64,000 bases of DNA from Marthasterias glacialis (taxonomy: Eukaryota > Echinodermata > Asteroidea > Forcipulatida > Asteriidae): contig OU452229.1 in assembly GCA_911728455.2 (NCBI GenBank), forward strand, positions 3,954,574 through 4,018,573, written 5' to 3'. A model generated the notes under the pieces. The model was not told where the DNA came from. It searched no databases and was given only the letters and a program-made list of their open reading frames with translations. Below, piece by piece: positions 62,817-64,000 of the stretch. A program made the translations under genes and the position numbers. How positions within the stretch are numbered: the stretch's first letter is position 1; every line of letters begins with the position of its first letter.

Positions 62817-62847
62817 GTAAGACCTACAGAAGGTTACGTCATGTGTG

Positions 62848-62960
62848 TGATAATAATAATAATAAAAGGATATTTATAAAGCGCCAAATTGCCATAATGG
62901 CCTCAAAGCGCTAAATACAAAGATAAAAAGCAAAAACCGAAATACAAAATTACAATGCAG
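62848..62960. repeat. (AAT)n plus SINE-like tail
   Basis: ATAATAATAATAATAAAAGG then ATATTTATAAAGCGCCAAAT and GGCCTCAAAGCGCTAAA, resembling the 3' end of an SINE in reverse orientation. Confidence 0.45.
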
Positions 62961-63139
62961 AGGGTATTCAAAGAGAATAGTTTAAAAAGACAATGATCAA
63001 TTCTCATAGAAAAGACACGTGATCACTTCTCATAGAAACGCAAACTCAGTGGAAGGCTTCTTTATCTGAAATCTTTCCTGGAAATGAAACCACCTGACAC
63101 TCAAAAGCGACTGGCACTGTAACCTGTAAGAAATGTATT

Positions 63140-63195
63140 CAGTTTCAGTTCAATTCAAGACAACATTTATTTCCATACTCTTGTACAAAGGAAAA
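63140..63195 (-). repeat. LINE-tail fragment
   Basis: CAGTTCAATTCAAGACAACA then TTTATTTCCATACTCTTGTA is the reverse complement of the tail at 45235-45285. Confidence 0.5.
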
Positions 63196-63298
63196 AACAA
63201 TATAACGAATCAAAAACAAAGTGCAATAACCAATTAATGATAGTCAATGAAAACAGTAAAATAGAATAAGAGGAGCAAAGAGGCTGTTCAAGACAAGG

Positions 63299-63465
63299 GA
63301 GGGAAAACTTCAAATATGGAAAAGCCCAAAGAGGGAAAACCCCTGGAATGAGGTAGGGCATGTAGGGACTGAAAACCCAACCCACATTTGAGGCTCCATA
63401 CGAGATGGGGTTCATACCGAGGTCCACAGAGGTGAAAAGTTGGGCAAGATACCACTAAGGTCAGG
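63299..63465 (-). mobile_element. SINE family S5, minus copy
   Basis: GAAAACCCAACCCACATTTG, GGTTCATACCGAGGTCCACA, GAGGTGAAAAG read as the reverse of the 63706 copy; the B-box is degenerate. Confidence 0.68.
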
Positions 63466-63705
63466 ATACCAATGGGCACACACTTTGTTCTAATGTATGA
63501 AAGCCTACTCATTTTATTAGACACTATGTTTATCTAAAAATCTTGAGCATGTGTTGGAGTTGTTTTGTTTGGCGTTGCACCATGCCATAGATGTTAGGCA
63601 AATTTATGGCCCCTTCTGATTTGTGATATCGTTGCGCTGTGATCATAGCTGCATAATGATCTATTTCAATGATATCTTGGGTTTTAACACTTTTACATTG
63701 GGGAT

Positions 63706-63885
63706 CATTTTGGCTCAGTGGTGTCTTTCCCATCCTTTCACCTCTGTGGACCCCGGTTCGAATCCCACCCCAGACCTGGAGCCTTGCATGTGGGTTGGGT
63801 TTTCAGTCTCGACCTGATTGCGTGGGGGTTCCCCATTTAGGCTTTTCCTCCCACATCTAAAACTGAACATTGCTGCCACTATTCA
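63706..63885 (+). mobile_element. SINE family S5, plus copy
   Basis: TTTTGGCTCAGTGGTGTC, TTTCACCTCTGTGGACCCCG, B-box GGTTCGAATCC, GTGGGTTGGGTTTTCAGTC, CCTCCCACATCTAAAACTGA. Forms an inverted pair with 63299-63465. Confidence 0.72.
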
Positions 63886-64000
63886 TCCTGTTATTGGTGC
63901 TATTTGTGCTGTTGGGTGTGTAAAATTAAAATAAAATGAAATCAAATAAAAATACTTAAATGTGATAAAGAGTATAATGAAAAATACTATTGTTCCTTGA

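Noticed and set aside
15079..62816. Assignment to DNAH3, DNAH7 or DNAH12
   Set aside because: These inner-arm relatives share the motor motifs, but tail blocks such as [13 protein letters not shown] and [14 protein letters not shown] agree with DNAH6.

Overview
This is animal nuclear DNA. One very large intron-rich gene on the + strand fills about 15.06-62.8 kb. It has GT-AG introns, compact exons and AT-rich introns packed with short transposons. Joining 54 coding exons gives one uninterrupted reading frame of 3,438 codons (10,314 nt) that reads throughout as an axonemal inner-arm dynein heavy chain. It matches the DNAH6 subfamily along its whole length. The frame is still open at the last exon, and DNAH6 proteins are about 4,150 residues long, so roughly the last 700 residues (rest of AAA6 and the C-terminal domain) lie beyond the window.

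The organism is most likely a marine deuterostome invertebrate, probably an echinoderm such as a sea star. This is inferred from close protein agreement with vertebrate DNAH6, tRNA-Leu-derived SINEs, and short transposons of kinds I associate with echinoderm genomes. No species is claimed.

Layout: 1-13.8 kb is intergenic. It holds several palindromic MITE-like elements (267-444, 2511-2665, 4926-5693), a cluster of GGTCA/TGACC palindromes (6.3-6.5 kb), a tandem duplication (11.04-11.26 kb) and a decayed non-LTR retrotransposon (11.47-13.18 kb). I recognise no host gene there. A candidate promoter and non-coding first exon lie near 13.9-14.04 kb. The start codon is at 15079, just after a splice acceptor and an in-frame stop. 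Coding exons 1-18 encode the tail, 19-23 the linker, 23-26 AAA1, 26-30 AAA2, 31-36 AAA3, 36-41 AAA4, 41-47 the stalk and microtubule-binding tip, 47-52 AAA5, and 52-54 the start of AAA6. The phosphate-binding loops of AAA1-AAA4 are all intact.

Introns carry most of the unusual structure. There is a perfect RFX X-box-like palindrome in coding intron 4 and a histone-type stem-loop beside a hammerhead-like core in intron 1. There is also a TTAA-flanked element nested in an older repeat whose empty site survives nearby, and a SINE split by a MITE. A 58-bp triplication copies an exon end with its splice donor, and one repeat family carries a CTCF-core-like motif. I see no prokaryotic operon, CRISPR array, toxin or viral gene. 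No unmistakably new biological system was found; the most notable items are the repeat-borne RNA and protein-binding signals inside a cilia gene.
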